DNA of 64,000 nt, from positions 1,989,001-2,053,000 of the forward strand of contig NC_088913.1 in NCBI RefSeq assembly GCF_963576675.1, in the 5' to 3' direction. Origin of the DNA: Euphorbia lathyris. Taxonomy: Eukaryota > Streptophyta > Magnoliopsida > Malpighiales > Euphorbiaceae. A program made the translations under genes and the position numbers. Below the pieces are notes generated by a model. The model had not been told where the DNA came from. It saw only the letters and a list, made by a program, of their open reading frames with translations, and did not search any database. Shown one piece after another: positions 19,602 to 29,383 of the stretch (positions are counted from its first letter, which is position 1; each line of letters starts with the position of its first letter).

Positions 19602-21029
19602 TGATATTTCCATATTTCATAGGTGTTTATTTACATTTCAGTCACTATTCTTAGCCATTTTCAACTGTGTTTGTTTATTGTTTTCGTGTTTTAGGTCAAT
19701 TTTGTGTTTCCCTTATCTTATGGCATGATTAGTGTTTTTCAGGACTTTTTGGACTTCCTCGGAGCTCTAGGAAGCAATCAGGCATCAGCCGAGAGAACGA
19801 GGAGCTGAAGCGGACCCGGCCACATGCTGTCTCGCCGAGACAACTACTGTCTCACCGAGACAGCCACTGTCTCACCGAGACAACTTCTGTCTCGCCGAGA
19901 CAGAGCGCGAACCAGCAACGCAAGTCCGGCTCTTTTTGCTAAATTGCCCCTATGAAGACCTGGAAATATCCATTTTGTACTCCTATAATTTACCTTTTTG
20001 CCCTTATAGCTCTTGTTGTGACTATAAAAGGGAATTAGGTTTTTATTTAGCTCTTCCTTCCCTCTTTTGGATGATTACCTTCTTTTCTAGCAGCCATTGA
20101 TAAAAAAACACATTTTTGGAAGCTAAGCTGTGACTCAAAAATAACAATTGGATTTTCAATCATTCTGAATCGATTATTTTTTGGCGACTTTCAATCGAAG
20201 ATTCATCAACGATCACTAGAGTGACAGTCTAGTTCTCTTCTCCGTTGTACTCTTCTATTGATTTTCAATATATAATTATGGATTCCATCTTTATCATTAT
20301 GATTGTGTTAATTTCCACACCTATGAGCTAATCTCCATCTAATCTGGGATGGAGGTGAATTTGGTGTGAATGATTATAATCAGGTTTAGAGTTAGGGTAT
20401 GATTTGATTATCGACTTAATCTGCTTGTCTGTACTTAACGCCTTGATCCGAAAGGAAATAGGATTTTAGATAGATTCGAGACCGAAAGGAGAGAACCTAT
20501 ACTGAACCCAGACAATCAGACCTCACTAGGACACTAGGAGTGCAGTTCTTACTCGGGCTACGGCTTAGAGTTCAACCAAATAGGACTTAGTAATGCTTTA
20601 CATGTTTTAGAACATATTGCCTAACCAAGCTATTGTTTGAACGCATGTGAATAGGGGTTTAGAATACTGATCACATTCATGCCTCCTCTAGAACGGTTGC
20701 CGTTATATTTCGATATGATTTAACGACCCTTAACTCGCACCTAGATATATGATTCAACCAAAGGATCCGAAATCCCAGATTTCTTATCCATTAATCCCAT
20801 CAATCAACGTCCCTAGTATTAATTTTCAGTTCTTTATAATTAATTACATCTTTAAATTAATGCCAAATTCATCCCAATTCTATTTGTCTTGACACTTGGA
20901 CATTTGAGTAGACTTAGTGGCTCTGCAATCCTGTCTCCCTGTGGGTTCGACCTGTGCTTGCACACTTTATTACTTGTTGCGATAGGTTCATACTTGACCT
21001 TAATTTTGCTATATATCCACGGAGCATCA
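19602..21029 (+). repeat. 3' LTR of element D
   Basis: 1428 bp, from TGATATTTCC to GAGCATCA. Its palindrome array is at 19828-19842, 19848-19862, 19868-19882 and 19888-19902; the two middle units have TCACC for TCGCC, a CpG-to-CpA change, while the 5' LTR units are all intact. Confidence 0.93.
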
Positions 21030-21034
21030 ACAGC

Positions 21035-24000
21035 GCATGCTTGAGGCATATGACTGGTGATGAAACTCAGTTCATCACGTTTGAGCGTAAACAAGGAGGA
21101 AGTGTAAGTTTTGGAGACAACAAAAAGGGTAAGATAGTAGGGTCAGGAACCATCGGAGGTAATCCTACTATTGAGTCAGTCTCCCTAGTCAGCGGACTCA
21201 AATATAACCTACTCAGCGCAGCTCAGCTATGTGACAATGGGAGAAAAGTTATATTTGATGCTACTGGATGTAAAATATATGAGGGTAAATCAAATGAGTT
21301 AATTTTAACTGCCCCTCGCATAGATAATGTCTTTATGCTAGACTTAGAGAAAAAGTTTTCAAAAACTGTATGCTTAGTATCAAAGGAAGAAAATTCCTGG
21401 CTATGGCACAGGAGACTTGGTCATGTAAGCATGGACCTCCTGGCCAAATTAGCAAGAAAGCAATTGGTTGAGGGACTGCCTGAACTTAAATTTGAAAAAG
21501 ATCAATTATGCCACGCTTGCCAAGCTGGAAAACAAACCAAACAATCTTTTCACAGCAAAAACATTGTCTCAACTAAGCGTCTGTTAGAGTTACTACACTT
21601 GGATCTCTTCGGTCCAGTCCAGCCGCTGAGTCTGGGTGGAAGAAGATTTTCCTTGGTCATTGTAGATGACTTCTCTCGGTACACTTGGGTCATCTTGCTG
21701 AGTAGCAAGGATGAGACCTTTGAGACATTTTCAAATTTGGTTAGAAAAATTGAAAATGATAAAGACCTAAAATTGGCTCACATCCGAAGTGATAATGGTG
21801 GAGAATTCAAAAACCAAAAGTTTGTTGAATTCTGTGAAGCCAGCGGCATTGACCATAATTTTTCTGCTCCTAGAACACCTCAACAAAATGGGGTTGTTGA
21901 AAGGAAGAACATAACTCTGGTTGAAATAGCCAGGACAATGCTGAATGAGCATAGGCTTCCAAAGTATTTTTGGGGAGAGGTTGTTAACACAGTGTGCTAT
22001 ATTCTTAATAGGGCTCTAGTTAGACCTATATTAAAGAAAACCCCCTATGAACTTTGGAAAGGACGAAAGCCCAACATTGGATACTTTCGTGCCTTTGGCT
22101 GTAAATGTTTTATTTTGAATACTAAAGATAGCTTAGCAAAGTTTGACTCAAAAGCTGATGAGGCTATCTTTTTAGGCTACTCAACAAACAGCAAAGCATA
22201 CAGAGTTTTCAATAAACGAACTCAAGTTTTAGAAGAGTCAGTACATGTTGAGTTCGACGAGACTAACCCTGCAGGTAGATACCAGCCACTGACCGAGGAT
22301 GATCCACACTCAGTAACCGCTGACCAAGAACCAGCTGCTGAGTCATTTACTAAAAGGCTGACCAAGAGTAAGAGTGAACCTAAGATTGTTTTCACTGACC
22401 AGTCTACTTCTGCAGAGATTATTGAAACACAGACAGCACAAGACATAAATCTACCTAAAAAGATAAGGATTCCAAGAGGGCACTCAGAGAGTGCAATCCT
22501 TGATTCTGCTGGGAATACCCTGATGATGAGGAATCAACTCAGAAGGTACCTCAGCAATGTAGCCTTCGTCTCAGTTCAGGAACCTAAGAACTTCGCTGAT
22601 GCTGAGGAAGATGAATTCTGGATGAGCGCAATGCAAGAGGAACTCGACCAATTCAGAAGAAACGATGTATGGGAGCTAGTGCCACATACAAGGAGTCAGA
22701 AGACCATTGGAACAAGACGGGTCTTCCGCAACAAACTGGATGAGCAAGGAAATGTAGTTAGTAACAAAGCAAGGTTTGTAGCTCATGGCTACAGTCAGCA
22801 AGAAGGTATTGACTATGGTGAGACCTTTGCCCCAGTGGCAAGGCTAGAAGCTATTAGGATCTTATGTGCATATGCATCTTACATGAACTTTAAATTATTC
22901 CAAATGGATGTTAAGAGTGCATTTCTTAATGGAGTTATAAACGAGGAGGTTTATGTTAATCAAACTCCAGGGTTTGAGGATCCAAAATTCCCAAACCATG
23001 TTTATAAACTCAAAAAGGCTCTGTACGGCCTCAAGCAAGCACCACGTGCTTGGTATGAGAGGCTGACCAGTTTCCTGCTGACTAGAAATTATGTCAGGGG
23101 CAAAGCTGATACAACCTTATTCATTAAGAGAAAGGGTAAAGATACCCTACTGGCTCAAATTTATGTTGATGATATAATATTTGGTGCAACTAACGAATCA
23201 ATGTGCAAGGAATTTAGCAAACAAATGCAGACTGAGTTTGAAATGTCGATGATGGGAGAACTCAACTTCTTCCTCGGACTTCAAATAAAACAAGGAAAGA
23301 ATGGCATCTTCATCAATCAAGCTAAATATGCCAAGGAGATATTAAAGAAATATGACTTGGAAAATTGCAAGCCAATATCCACTCCTATGGGCACTGACAC
23401 TGTCCTCTGCGCTGACGAGAATGGTAAGTCAGTAGACAGCAAATTGTATCGAGGTATGATAGGCTCTCTACTTTACTTAACAGCCAGTAGACCGGACATT
23501 CAGTTCTCAGTATGCTACTGTGCTAGATATCAATCTAACCCTAACGAATCTCATTACACAGCTGTAAAAAGAATCCTTAGATACTTGCAAAGCTCAGTAA
23601 ACGCAAGTTTATGGTATCCCAACACACATGGCTTTACACTCGTTGGATACACTGACGCTGACTATGGTCGAGACAAGCTAGAACGAAAAAGCACCTCTGG
23701 AGGATGTCATTTCTTAGGAAGCTATCTTGTATCTTGGTTCAGCAAGAAGCAGGCGTCAGTAGCCTTGTCTACCACTGAAGCTGAGTACATTGCTGCTAGT
23801 CACTGTGTTGCTCAAGTCCTATGGATTAAGCAACAACTTGAAGACTATGGTGTTCAAACAAAGACAATTGAGGTCAAATGCGACAACAAAAGTGCAATTG
23901 ATCTATCAAAGAACCCAATTCAACACAGCAGAATGAAGCATGTCAGCATAAGGCATCACTTCATTAGAGACCATGTACTCAAAGGTGAGATAAAGCTGAC

Positions 24001-24106
24001 CTACGTCCCAACGGATGAGCAGCTTGCGGATATCTTCACAAAGCCACTGGCTCGTGAACAGTTCAGCATACTGAGAGAAGCCATTAGTATGTTTAATCCT
24101 CTTTAG
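21035..24106 (+). CDS. pol: Pol of SIRE-like element B (protease end, integrase, RT, RNase H)
   Basis: Continues the frame of 8397-8444 after element D; codons upstream of 21035 belong to D's LTR. Order: end of the protease active site (RHMTG near the start), GAG-pre-integrase zinc finger (HRRLGHVS...CHAC) near 21410-21530, integrase core (LDLFGP, SDNGGEF, PQQNGVVERKN) about 21600-21910, copia reverse transcriptase ([37 protein letters not shown] at about 23161-23187), RNase H ([32 protein letters not shown]), ending FTKPLAREQFSILREAISM. This part has no internal stop. With D inserted and gag out of frame it cannot be made as a normal gag-pol. Confidence 0.93.
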   Translation, partial: ACLRHMTGDETQFITFERKQGGSVSFGDNKKGKIVGSGTIGGNPTIESVSLVSGLKYNLLSAAQLCDNGRKVIFDATGCKIYEGKSNELILTAPRIDNVFMLDLEKKFSKTVCLVSKEENSWLWHRRLGHVSMDLLAKLARKQLVEGLPELKFEKDQLCHACQAGKQTKQSFHSKNIVSTKRLLELLHLDLFGPVQPLSLGGRRFSLVIVDDFSRYTWVILLSSKDETFETFSNLVRKIENDKDLKLAHIRSDNGGEFKNQKFVEFCEASGIDHNFSAPRTPQQNGVVERKNITLVEIARTMLNEHRLPKYFWGEVVNTVCYILNRALVRPILKKTPYELWKGRKPNIGYFRAFGCKCFILNTKDSLAKFDSKADEAIFLGYSTNSKAYRVFNKRTQVLEESVHVEFDETNPAGRYQPLTEDDPHSVTADQEPAAESFTKRLTKSKSEPKIVFTDQSTSAEIIETQTAQDINLPKKIRIPRGHSESAILDSAGNTLMMRNQLRRYLSNVAFVSVQEPKNFADAEEDEFWMSAMQEELDQFRRNDVWELVPHTRSQKTIGTRRVFRNKLDEQGNVVSNKARFVAHGYSQQEGIDYGETFAPVARLEAIRILCAYASYMNFKLFQMDVKSAFLNGVINEEVYVNQTPGFEDPKFPNHVYKLKKALYGLKQAPRAWYERLTSFLLTRNYVRGKADTTLFIKRKGKDTLLAQIYVDDIIFGATNESMCKEFSKQMQTEFEMSMMGELNFFLGLQIKQGKNGIFINQAKYAKEILKKYDLENCKPISTPMGTDTVLCADENGKSVDSKLYRGMIGSLLYLTASRPDIQFSVCYCARYQSNPNESHYTAVKRILRYLQSSVNASLWYPNTHGFTLVGYTDADYGRDKLERKSTSGGCHFLGSYLVSWFSKKQASVALSTTEAEYIAASHCVAQVLWIKQQLEDYGVQTKTIEVKCDNKSAIDLSKNPIQHSRMKHVSIRHHFIRDHVLKGEIKLTYVPTDEQLADIFTKPLAREQFSILREAISMFNPL

Positions 24107-24481
24107 TAAATTCCTGTTCTAAAATGTAAATTTATGCTGAGTGAATTACTATAATGAATGATTTATGCAAATGCATGCTGAGTGATTGTTATGCTGAGTA
24201 CTTAACACAAAATACACATCAATACTGAGTCAATATGCACACCGAGTAGTAATCTTAAACTGAGAAATCATCATTTCATATACTGCTGACCACTCAGAAT
24301 CCAAAACGCTTAGTATTCTAAACGCTGAGTGTTAGATCCGTTGCTTTAAATGCAAAAGCACTCGTATAGCCACTTAGGATGATGTATGCGCCGAATGTGT
24401 CATAAAAGCCAGGATCTTTATCGATTGACAATCCCAAGGCAAAACTGACATATGGATTCGATAAGATCCACTCTTCACCGC
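24107..24481 (+). other. Spacer between pol and third ORF of element B
   Basis: Non-coding and strikingly rich in one word: CTGAG or CTCAG occurs seven times between 24130 and 24330, plus GCTGACC once. The internal TATA box follows. Confidence 0.7.
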
Positions 24482-24489
24482 TATAAATA
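24482..24489 (+). promoter_or_regulatory. Putative internal TATA box before the third ORF of element B
   Basis: TATAAATAA in the context ACCGCTATAAATAATG, 110 bp before the ATG at 24592. The same context (ACCGCTATAAATAGTG) stands about 100 bp before the third-ORF ATG of element A. Conservation between diverged elements supports function. Confidence 0.6.
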
Positions 24490-24591
24490 ATGGGTAAATC
24501 CCCATTCTTTATTTTCTTTACACCTACCGAATTCTAAGGCAAAGCTTTCTCTCTAAAAACTCTCAAAGCTTCCCAAACTTGTTCTGAAACT

Positions 24592-27471
24592 ATGACTAAA
24601 GTTTCCGTCAACATCTCCGGTGCCGGTCACCCTAAGACTAGCTCCGATGAACCCTCCAGGCACACTTCTGTGCCTGAAACCACCAAGGTCTCTACGCCAA
24701 GTAAAAGAAAAACTGGGCAAGCTACCTCCTCCAAAGAAAAAACGACCAAAATCAGAACCTATACCAAGGTTTTTTATAATATTAGCGAATGGAAGGTGGA
24801 CTTCTCACGATGGGTCTCTGAGAACTTCGTGACTTCTGAGCAACCCTTCTGCGAATGGATATCGCAAAATGGATGGACCGAGCTGTTATCTATTAGGGAT
24901 CACACCTATCCTGACCTAGTAAGGGAATTCTACAAGAACCTCCAAGTCGCTGATGATAACCAGGACTGTCTGGCAACAGTAGTAAGGGGGAAAACGATTT
25001 TCATCAATCCCACCTATTTGGCGAATTTGCTGAAGTTGAAAAATGAAGGAGCAAAGCTGAGAAGATCTGGAGATCATGAAGGTACTGGGTACGAAGTCAC
25101 CTTCTGTAAACCTAAAGGCCACTCAGGAGAAGTCTCCAGTTCCTCTATGGGTCAGCACCAAAAGATGGCTCACTATCTGCTGACCTACTTCATTTATCCT
25201 AAGATCAACTGCACCACCTCAGCAACGAATTTTGAGCAATGCTTCATATGGCATATGCTGACATACAAACCGATCAACATGCCAGTATTCCTAATTGCTG
25301 GGTTCCTACGGAGCACCGAAACTCTAAGGCTGGGCTCACTCATCACCAGGATCCTCATTGATCATCAAATAGACCTAACTGATGAAGTTAAAGCTAGAGG
25401 ATCTGAAATCACAGTAGCTTCACTGAGGGCTTTGAAGTTCAATCAGCCTCTGAAGAAAGGAAAAACTGCTGCTGCTGGTGAACAACAAGCTGAGGAAACA
25501 GCTGTCCCGAAGAAAGGCAGAAGAACTAAGGCTCCAGCTGCCCGCAAGAGGAAAGCTATTGAGACCCCTTCAAAGAAGGCTAAGCCTAAGGCAAAGAAGC
25601 CTAAGTCAGTTGCTGAACCAGGTCAGGAGAGACCTAAGTCAGCTGAGAAAAGAAGCAGGCAAGATGAGCCTGAAACTGAGGAAAGAACAGATGTTGATGT
25701 GCAGCCTCAAAAGAAGCAGAAGTCTTCTTCACTGACTCCCATTGATGCTATCCCTACTGACGTCACTGTTCCTGGTGACTCTCACTACACACAGTGTCTA
25801 GGAACTGTAGCTGAGCATCAAGAAGATGAGGTGCATTTGGACGATCAGTTCATTGCACAAGTTGAGGAAGAGCTAGATGGTGACAGTTCAGAAGATGAAG
25901 AAGAAGAAGAGGCCAGCGGTCAGGATGACGCTGTGGACAATGAGGAAACAATCAGTGAGGTTGAAGCTGAGCAAGCCAATACTGAGTTGGCTGCTGGAGA
26001 GGAACAAGAACATGACCAACACAATGTTGATCAAGTACAAGATCAAGCTGACCAGCTTAATGCTGATCAAGAAGCTGATCAAGAAGAAACTTCTCCATCT
26101 CACTCAGGAGAGTCTATCCAAGCTGACACTCCTCCTCCTCGCAGAAGAAGATTGGTTAAGGTAGGTCAGACGACAGTCAGTGACATTCCTGTTCAACAAC
26201 CAACCCTTCCTGACTTTGTTATTCAGAAGCCAACCAATGACCCCTCTGCACTTAAGCTGAAATTTTTCAGAAAGCAACCATCCTCTACTCCACCGGCCTC
26301 TCTAGAAAAGCAAGCCTCTGTTTCTTCACTAAAGGAACATGCCGACTTGAATGCTTCCGCAAATTCTACGAGTCAAGTGGAATCAATTCCCGTCGATGCT
26401 GTCAATCCAAGTCTTGTGCTGACTCAGAACATTCCTGCCTCAGTTAGCACCGATAGCATCCGGATTACTTCTTCTCCAATCAACACCTCTGCCGATCAAT
26501 CAGTTCTACCTGAAACACAAGTGCAGATTGGAAACTCACTTCCAGTCACTGACCACGTCATTCCCTTGACTCCTCTTCCAACCGATCATACTGATGTCAC
26601 TGGACAACTTAATGAAGGCTCTCAAAGTTACATAAATGCCACTGAGTCTGGCAAAAGAATAATCGACTCAGTGCAAGCATTGATCAAAGACCTTCAACAA
26701 ACTACTCTTCCTGCTGCTGGGTCTTCCACTATTGAGACAACTCAGCTTTCCCAAGTCACTCAGCTTCTCAACGAAGTTAAGGGATGCAAGGATTTGCTGA
26801 ATGTCATCATTACCTTTCAAGCACAGCAAGCTAAGCAGGATTCCATTGCAAAGCTGGCTGAGATCCAGCTGACAACAGTTCAATATCTCAACGCTCTTCA
26901 AGAACAAGTTCAGACTTTGTCAGCTGCGAACACACACTATGCTACTTCTGATGAAGTTAAAATGCTCTTTGCTCAGCTTCACACCGAGCAAATTAAAACC
27001 AACGAGCAAATGGTCTCCTATTCTCAGTGCTCAGTGGAGCAAATTGGTGAGGCCGTTCGATTGCTGAATCTGAACAAGCAAGAGATGGATACTGACGCTA
27101 TGAAACAAAATGAAATGATGTCTATCACCAGACAAACCTTCAACCACATACGTCACAGCAATGTTCAGCGTCAATACTATGACACCTACTTACTCAAAAC
27201 ATTCCATCAAGTCATTGCTGGTCTGACCGATGCACTTACATGGATAGGCAAATCTCAAGCCTTCACAGTCAGCATGATCAGCGCTGCTGAGCTTAATATA
27301 CCCGCCGAGGTCTCAGATAATGGAGTGGCTATTTTTGATGGTGTCAATGAAAGCGCCGATAGACTTAAAGCGCTATCCACAGAACTGACCAGAGCCGTCT
27401 TAACCGATGCCTTTAGGATTCCTCCTCCCGATGCTGACAAAACGGGGGAGAAAGAACAAGCGAGAACATAG
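24592..27471 (+). CDS. Third (env-like) ORF of SIRE-like element B, intact
   Basis: 959 residues, unbroken. Residues about 60-290 form a conserved globular part of plant transposon proteins (FYNISEWKVDFSRWVSENFV, QPFCEWISQNGWTELLSIRDHTYPDLVREFYKNL, MGQHQKMAHYLLTYFIYPKI). Residues about 295-380 are Lys/Arg-rich with nuclear-signal-like runs (KRKAIETPSKKAKPKAKKPK). An acidic Glu/Asp run follows near 425-450, then a Gln/Ser/Pro-rich linker, then helical coiled-coil segments from about 680 (TQLLNEVKGCKDLLNV, LLNLNKQEMD). SIRE elements carry an extra ORF here that is called env-like; I see no signal peptide or membrane span, so a nuclear or structural role is as plausible. The ATG lies 110 bp after an internal TATA box. 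Confidence 0.85.
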   Translation: MTKVSVNISGAGHPKTSSDEPSRHTSVPETTKVSTPSKRKTGQATSSKEKTTKIRTYTKVFYNISEWKVDFSRWVSENFVTSEQPFCEWISQNGWTELLSIRDHTYPDLVREFYKNLQVADDNQDCLATVVRGKTIFINPTYLANLLKLKNEGAKLRRSGDHEGTGYEVTFCKPKGHSGEVSSSSMGQHQKMAHYLLTYFIYPKINCTTSATNFEQCFIWHMLTYKPINMPVFLIAGFLRSTETLRLGSLITRILIDHQIDLTDEVKARGSEITVASLRALKFNQPLKKGKTAAAGEQQAEETAVPKKGRRTKAPAARKRKAIETPSKKAKPKAKKPKSVAEPGQERPKSAEKRSRQDEPETEERTDVDVQPQKKQKSSSLTPIDAIPTDVTVPGDSHYTQCLGTVAEHQEDEVHLDDQFIAQVEEELDGDSSEDEEEEEASGQDDAVDNEETISEVEAEQANTELAAGEEQEHDQHNVDQVQDQADQLNADQEADQEETSPSHSGESIQADTPPPRRRRLVKVGQTTVSDIPVQQPTLPDFVIQKPTNDPSALKLKFFRKQPSSTPPASLEKQASVSSLKEHADLNASANSTSQVESIPVDAVNPSLVLTQNIPASVSTDSIRITSSPINTSADQSVLPETQVQIGNSLPVTDHVIPLTPLPTDHTDVTGQLNEGSQSYINATESGKRIIDSVQALIKDLQQTTLPAAGSSTIETTQLSQVTQLLNEVKGCKDLLNVIITFQAQQAKQDSIAKLAEIQLTTVQYLNALQEQVQTLSAANTHYATSDEVKMLFAQLHTEQIKTNEQMVSYSQCSVEQIGEAVRLLNLNKQEMDTDAMKQNEMMSITRQTFNHIRHSNVQRQYYDTYLLKTFHQVIAGLTDALTWIGKSQAFTVSMISAAELNIPAEVSDNGVAIFDGVNESADRLKALSTELTRAVLTDAFRIPPPDADKTGEKEQART

Positions 27472-28025
27472 CATGAGTCTAGTCAGTCCAAACAGAAGAG
27501 AAAGAAATAGATATAGGCTAGCTCAGTATAGGCTAAGTATGTAGTCTCTATGCCTGTCTTGAACTTTTGTTTGTAAACGCTGACTACCTATATTAAATAT
27601 CAATACTTGCATCTTCTGTTCAAACTATGAGTTATGAATTATTTTTATACGATGCTGTGTATTATGTCATTATGTATCTTCAATTAAATCAGCTATGTTT
27701 AAAGGCTTATAAAATTTATTGATTGAACCCAATGCTGATAACATGTTTGACATTGACTTATAAAACTCATTGAACAACAAATTACTCAGCGCTCTCTGAA
27801 TGCTATAATTTCTGCTTAAACACTGAGTAAGATAGAATATGATCCATGAGCTGACCTATATCTGAAAACTGACCTTAGACTTACTCGATTAAAACCTTTA
27901 AATGTTTAGAGTAAAACTAAGTCAGTAGCTCAACCCTTACGAGGGAGTTTGCTAAGTTATATTAGGTCAACTATCATGGGGGAGTTCAACACTGAGTTCC
28001 TCGCTGAATAGTTTTGCCAACATCA
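27472..28025 (+). other. 3' untranslated region of element B
   Basis: Non-coding, AT-rich, with several CTGAG/CTGAC words and a CAACATCAAAATGGGGGAG lead into the purine tract. Confidence 0.6.
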
Positions 28026-28038
28026 AAATGGGGGAGTT
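28026..28038 (+). promoter_or_regulatory. Polypurine tract of element B
   Basis: AAATGGGGGAGTT immediately before the 3' LTR. Confidence 0.88.
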
Positions 28039-29378
28039 TGTTGAAACACCTTTCCACATAATTTTGATTTGAAAAAATTGTTTAAGTATAATTAAAAACA
28101 TATTCTAAACACACTAAGTTTAAATGCTTTGATTTATTCTACTAATGTGTTTGTTCAATGTTGAGTTAAATTGCTTATAAGACATAAGGATTAAAAGGCC
28201 CAAGCCCAATACAAGAGTCAAAGCCCAAGTCAAACGGTTCAAGACATCTCGACCCACGCATGTCAAAACGTTGTCGTTATGGACAAAATGCAACTCAGCG
28301 GAAGAAGGATCTAGAAGACCTTCAGGGAACAACTTCGGAACGAAGCTGCTGAGTTGATTCGACAAAGCGTACAAGACAGCAGCTGGCTAAGGAAAACTTC
28401 CAGACAAAGTGTTTCCACTTAGGGTAAAGTTCAGACGACACAGTATGCTGTCCAGTTGACTTTACTATAAAAGGAGAGACATTCTGTCGAGCTAACCAAA
28501 AGCTGACCGAGGACAGAAGATACTCAAATCTGATTGGCCGAGAGCTCTGAGCAAGTCAGGATGACAATGACAGTAAGCCGTTTCCCTCCAACGGTTATTT
28601 CGAAATTTGAAATGACCGATGCCTCAAGACGTCTCTATAAATAGTGCCATCAGAAGCTTCATTCAACACAGAACTTGATCAAGCCATTACGCTGACCAAA
28701 TTTCTACGCAAGTTCTGCAAGCAAGAAGCAAAGCAATCTTATACTAAATTTCATATCTTTTGTGTAAAAGTCTAGAGTGATTATTCAATCATCTAAGGTG
28801 TCTTAGCAATCATTGTTTAGGACAAACACTTATCATTTCTAGAGATTAGAAAGGAGAGGCTGAGTACTCGGTTATAGTACTCAGCGAGAGATTAGGATTG
28901 AGTAGAGGTATAGAGGAAGGTACTCTTGTTATACTCAGTTGCTAAGATTGTAAAAGGTTTGAGGCTCTACCTTTAAAGAGCTCAGTAGAGGATTCGAAAG
29001 CTCGAAACGTGTTCCGGGGATATGACGTAGGCTTAGAAGCCGAACCTGGATAAATCTGCTGAGTAACGTATTTCTTACCTTAAACTCCTTATATATATTG
29101 CTTGCTTAAATAACAAAAAACTGACCAAGTAAAGAGGCAAGCTGAGTTGTGCGCATCGAACATCTGAGCTCAGGAATAGACTCTAAGTGCTATATCCTGA
29201 CTCAAGTTAAGAAACTGACCTAGTCACCAGTTGACTAAGCCAGTATCTTGCTGTTTACTCAGCGCCGCTGTTAAAAACCTTTTCTCTTAAGAAAAGAAGT
29301 TTGCTCTAAATTTAAAAATTTTAAATAGTTCCTAACCCCCCCTTGGAACTATACTTGTAACATTATAAGGGACCAACA
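28039..29378 (+). repeat. 3' LTR of element B
   Basis: 1340 bp, TGTTGAAACACC to GGGACCAACA, nearly identical to 5243-6583. Followed by the target duplication ATTTC. Confidence 0.93.
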
Positions 29379-29383
29379 ATTTC

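Larger units (their letters stand above)
8445..21029 (+). mobile_element. Athila-like Ty3/gypsy retrotransposon D
   Basis: A 12,585-bp element flanked by ACAGC (8440-8444 and 21030-21034), inserted at the gag-pol junction of element B. Layout: 5' LTR 8445-9872 (1428 bp), an extra partial LTR 9873-10954, tRNA-Asp primer site 10961-10978, gag-pol 11062-16490, palindrome array and internal promoter 16667-16860, env-like ORF 17247-18410, long 3' untranslated region, purine tract 19588-19601, 3' LTR 19602-21029 (1428 bp). Athila affiliation rests on the tRNA-Asp primer, the gag sequence, the DLGA protease motif, the missing chromodomain and the ATHILA-type ORF after pol. Equal LTR lengths and few differences imply a recent insertion; stops and a frameshift make it non-autonomous. 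Confidence 0.95.
5243..29378 (+). mobile_element. SIRE-like Ty1/copia retrotransposon B
   Basis: Complete plus-strand element flanked by ATTTC (5238-5242 and 29379-29383). Layout: 5' LTR 5243-6583, tRNA-Met primer site from 6586, gag 6646-8385, pol 8397-24106 split by Athila-like element D (8445-21029), internal TATA box 24482, third ORF 24592-27471, purine tract 28026-28038, 3' LTR 28039-29378. Without D it is about 11.5 kb. The two LTRs (1341 and 1340 bp) differ at only a few positions by eye, so it is young. It sits in the third ORF of element A in opposite orientation. Confidence 0.95.

Noticed and set aside
20954..21034. ATG upstream of B's pol frame as the true start
   Set aside because: These codons belong to the 3' LTR of element D; the frame joins pol only by accident of insertion.
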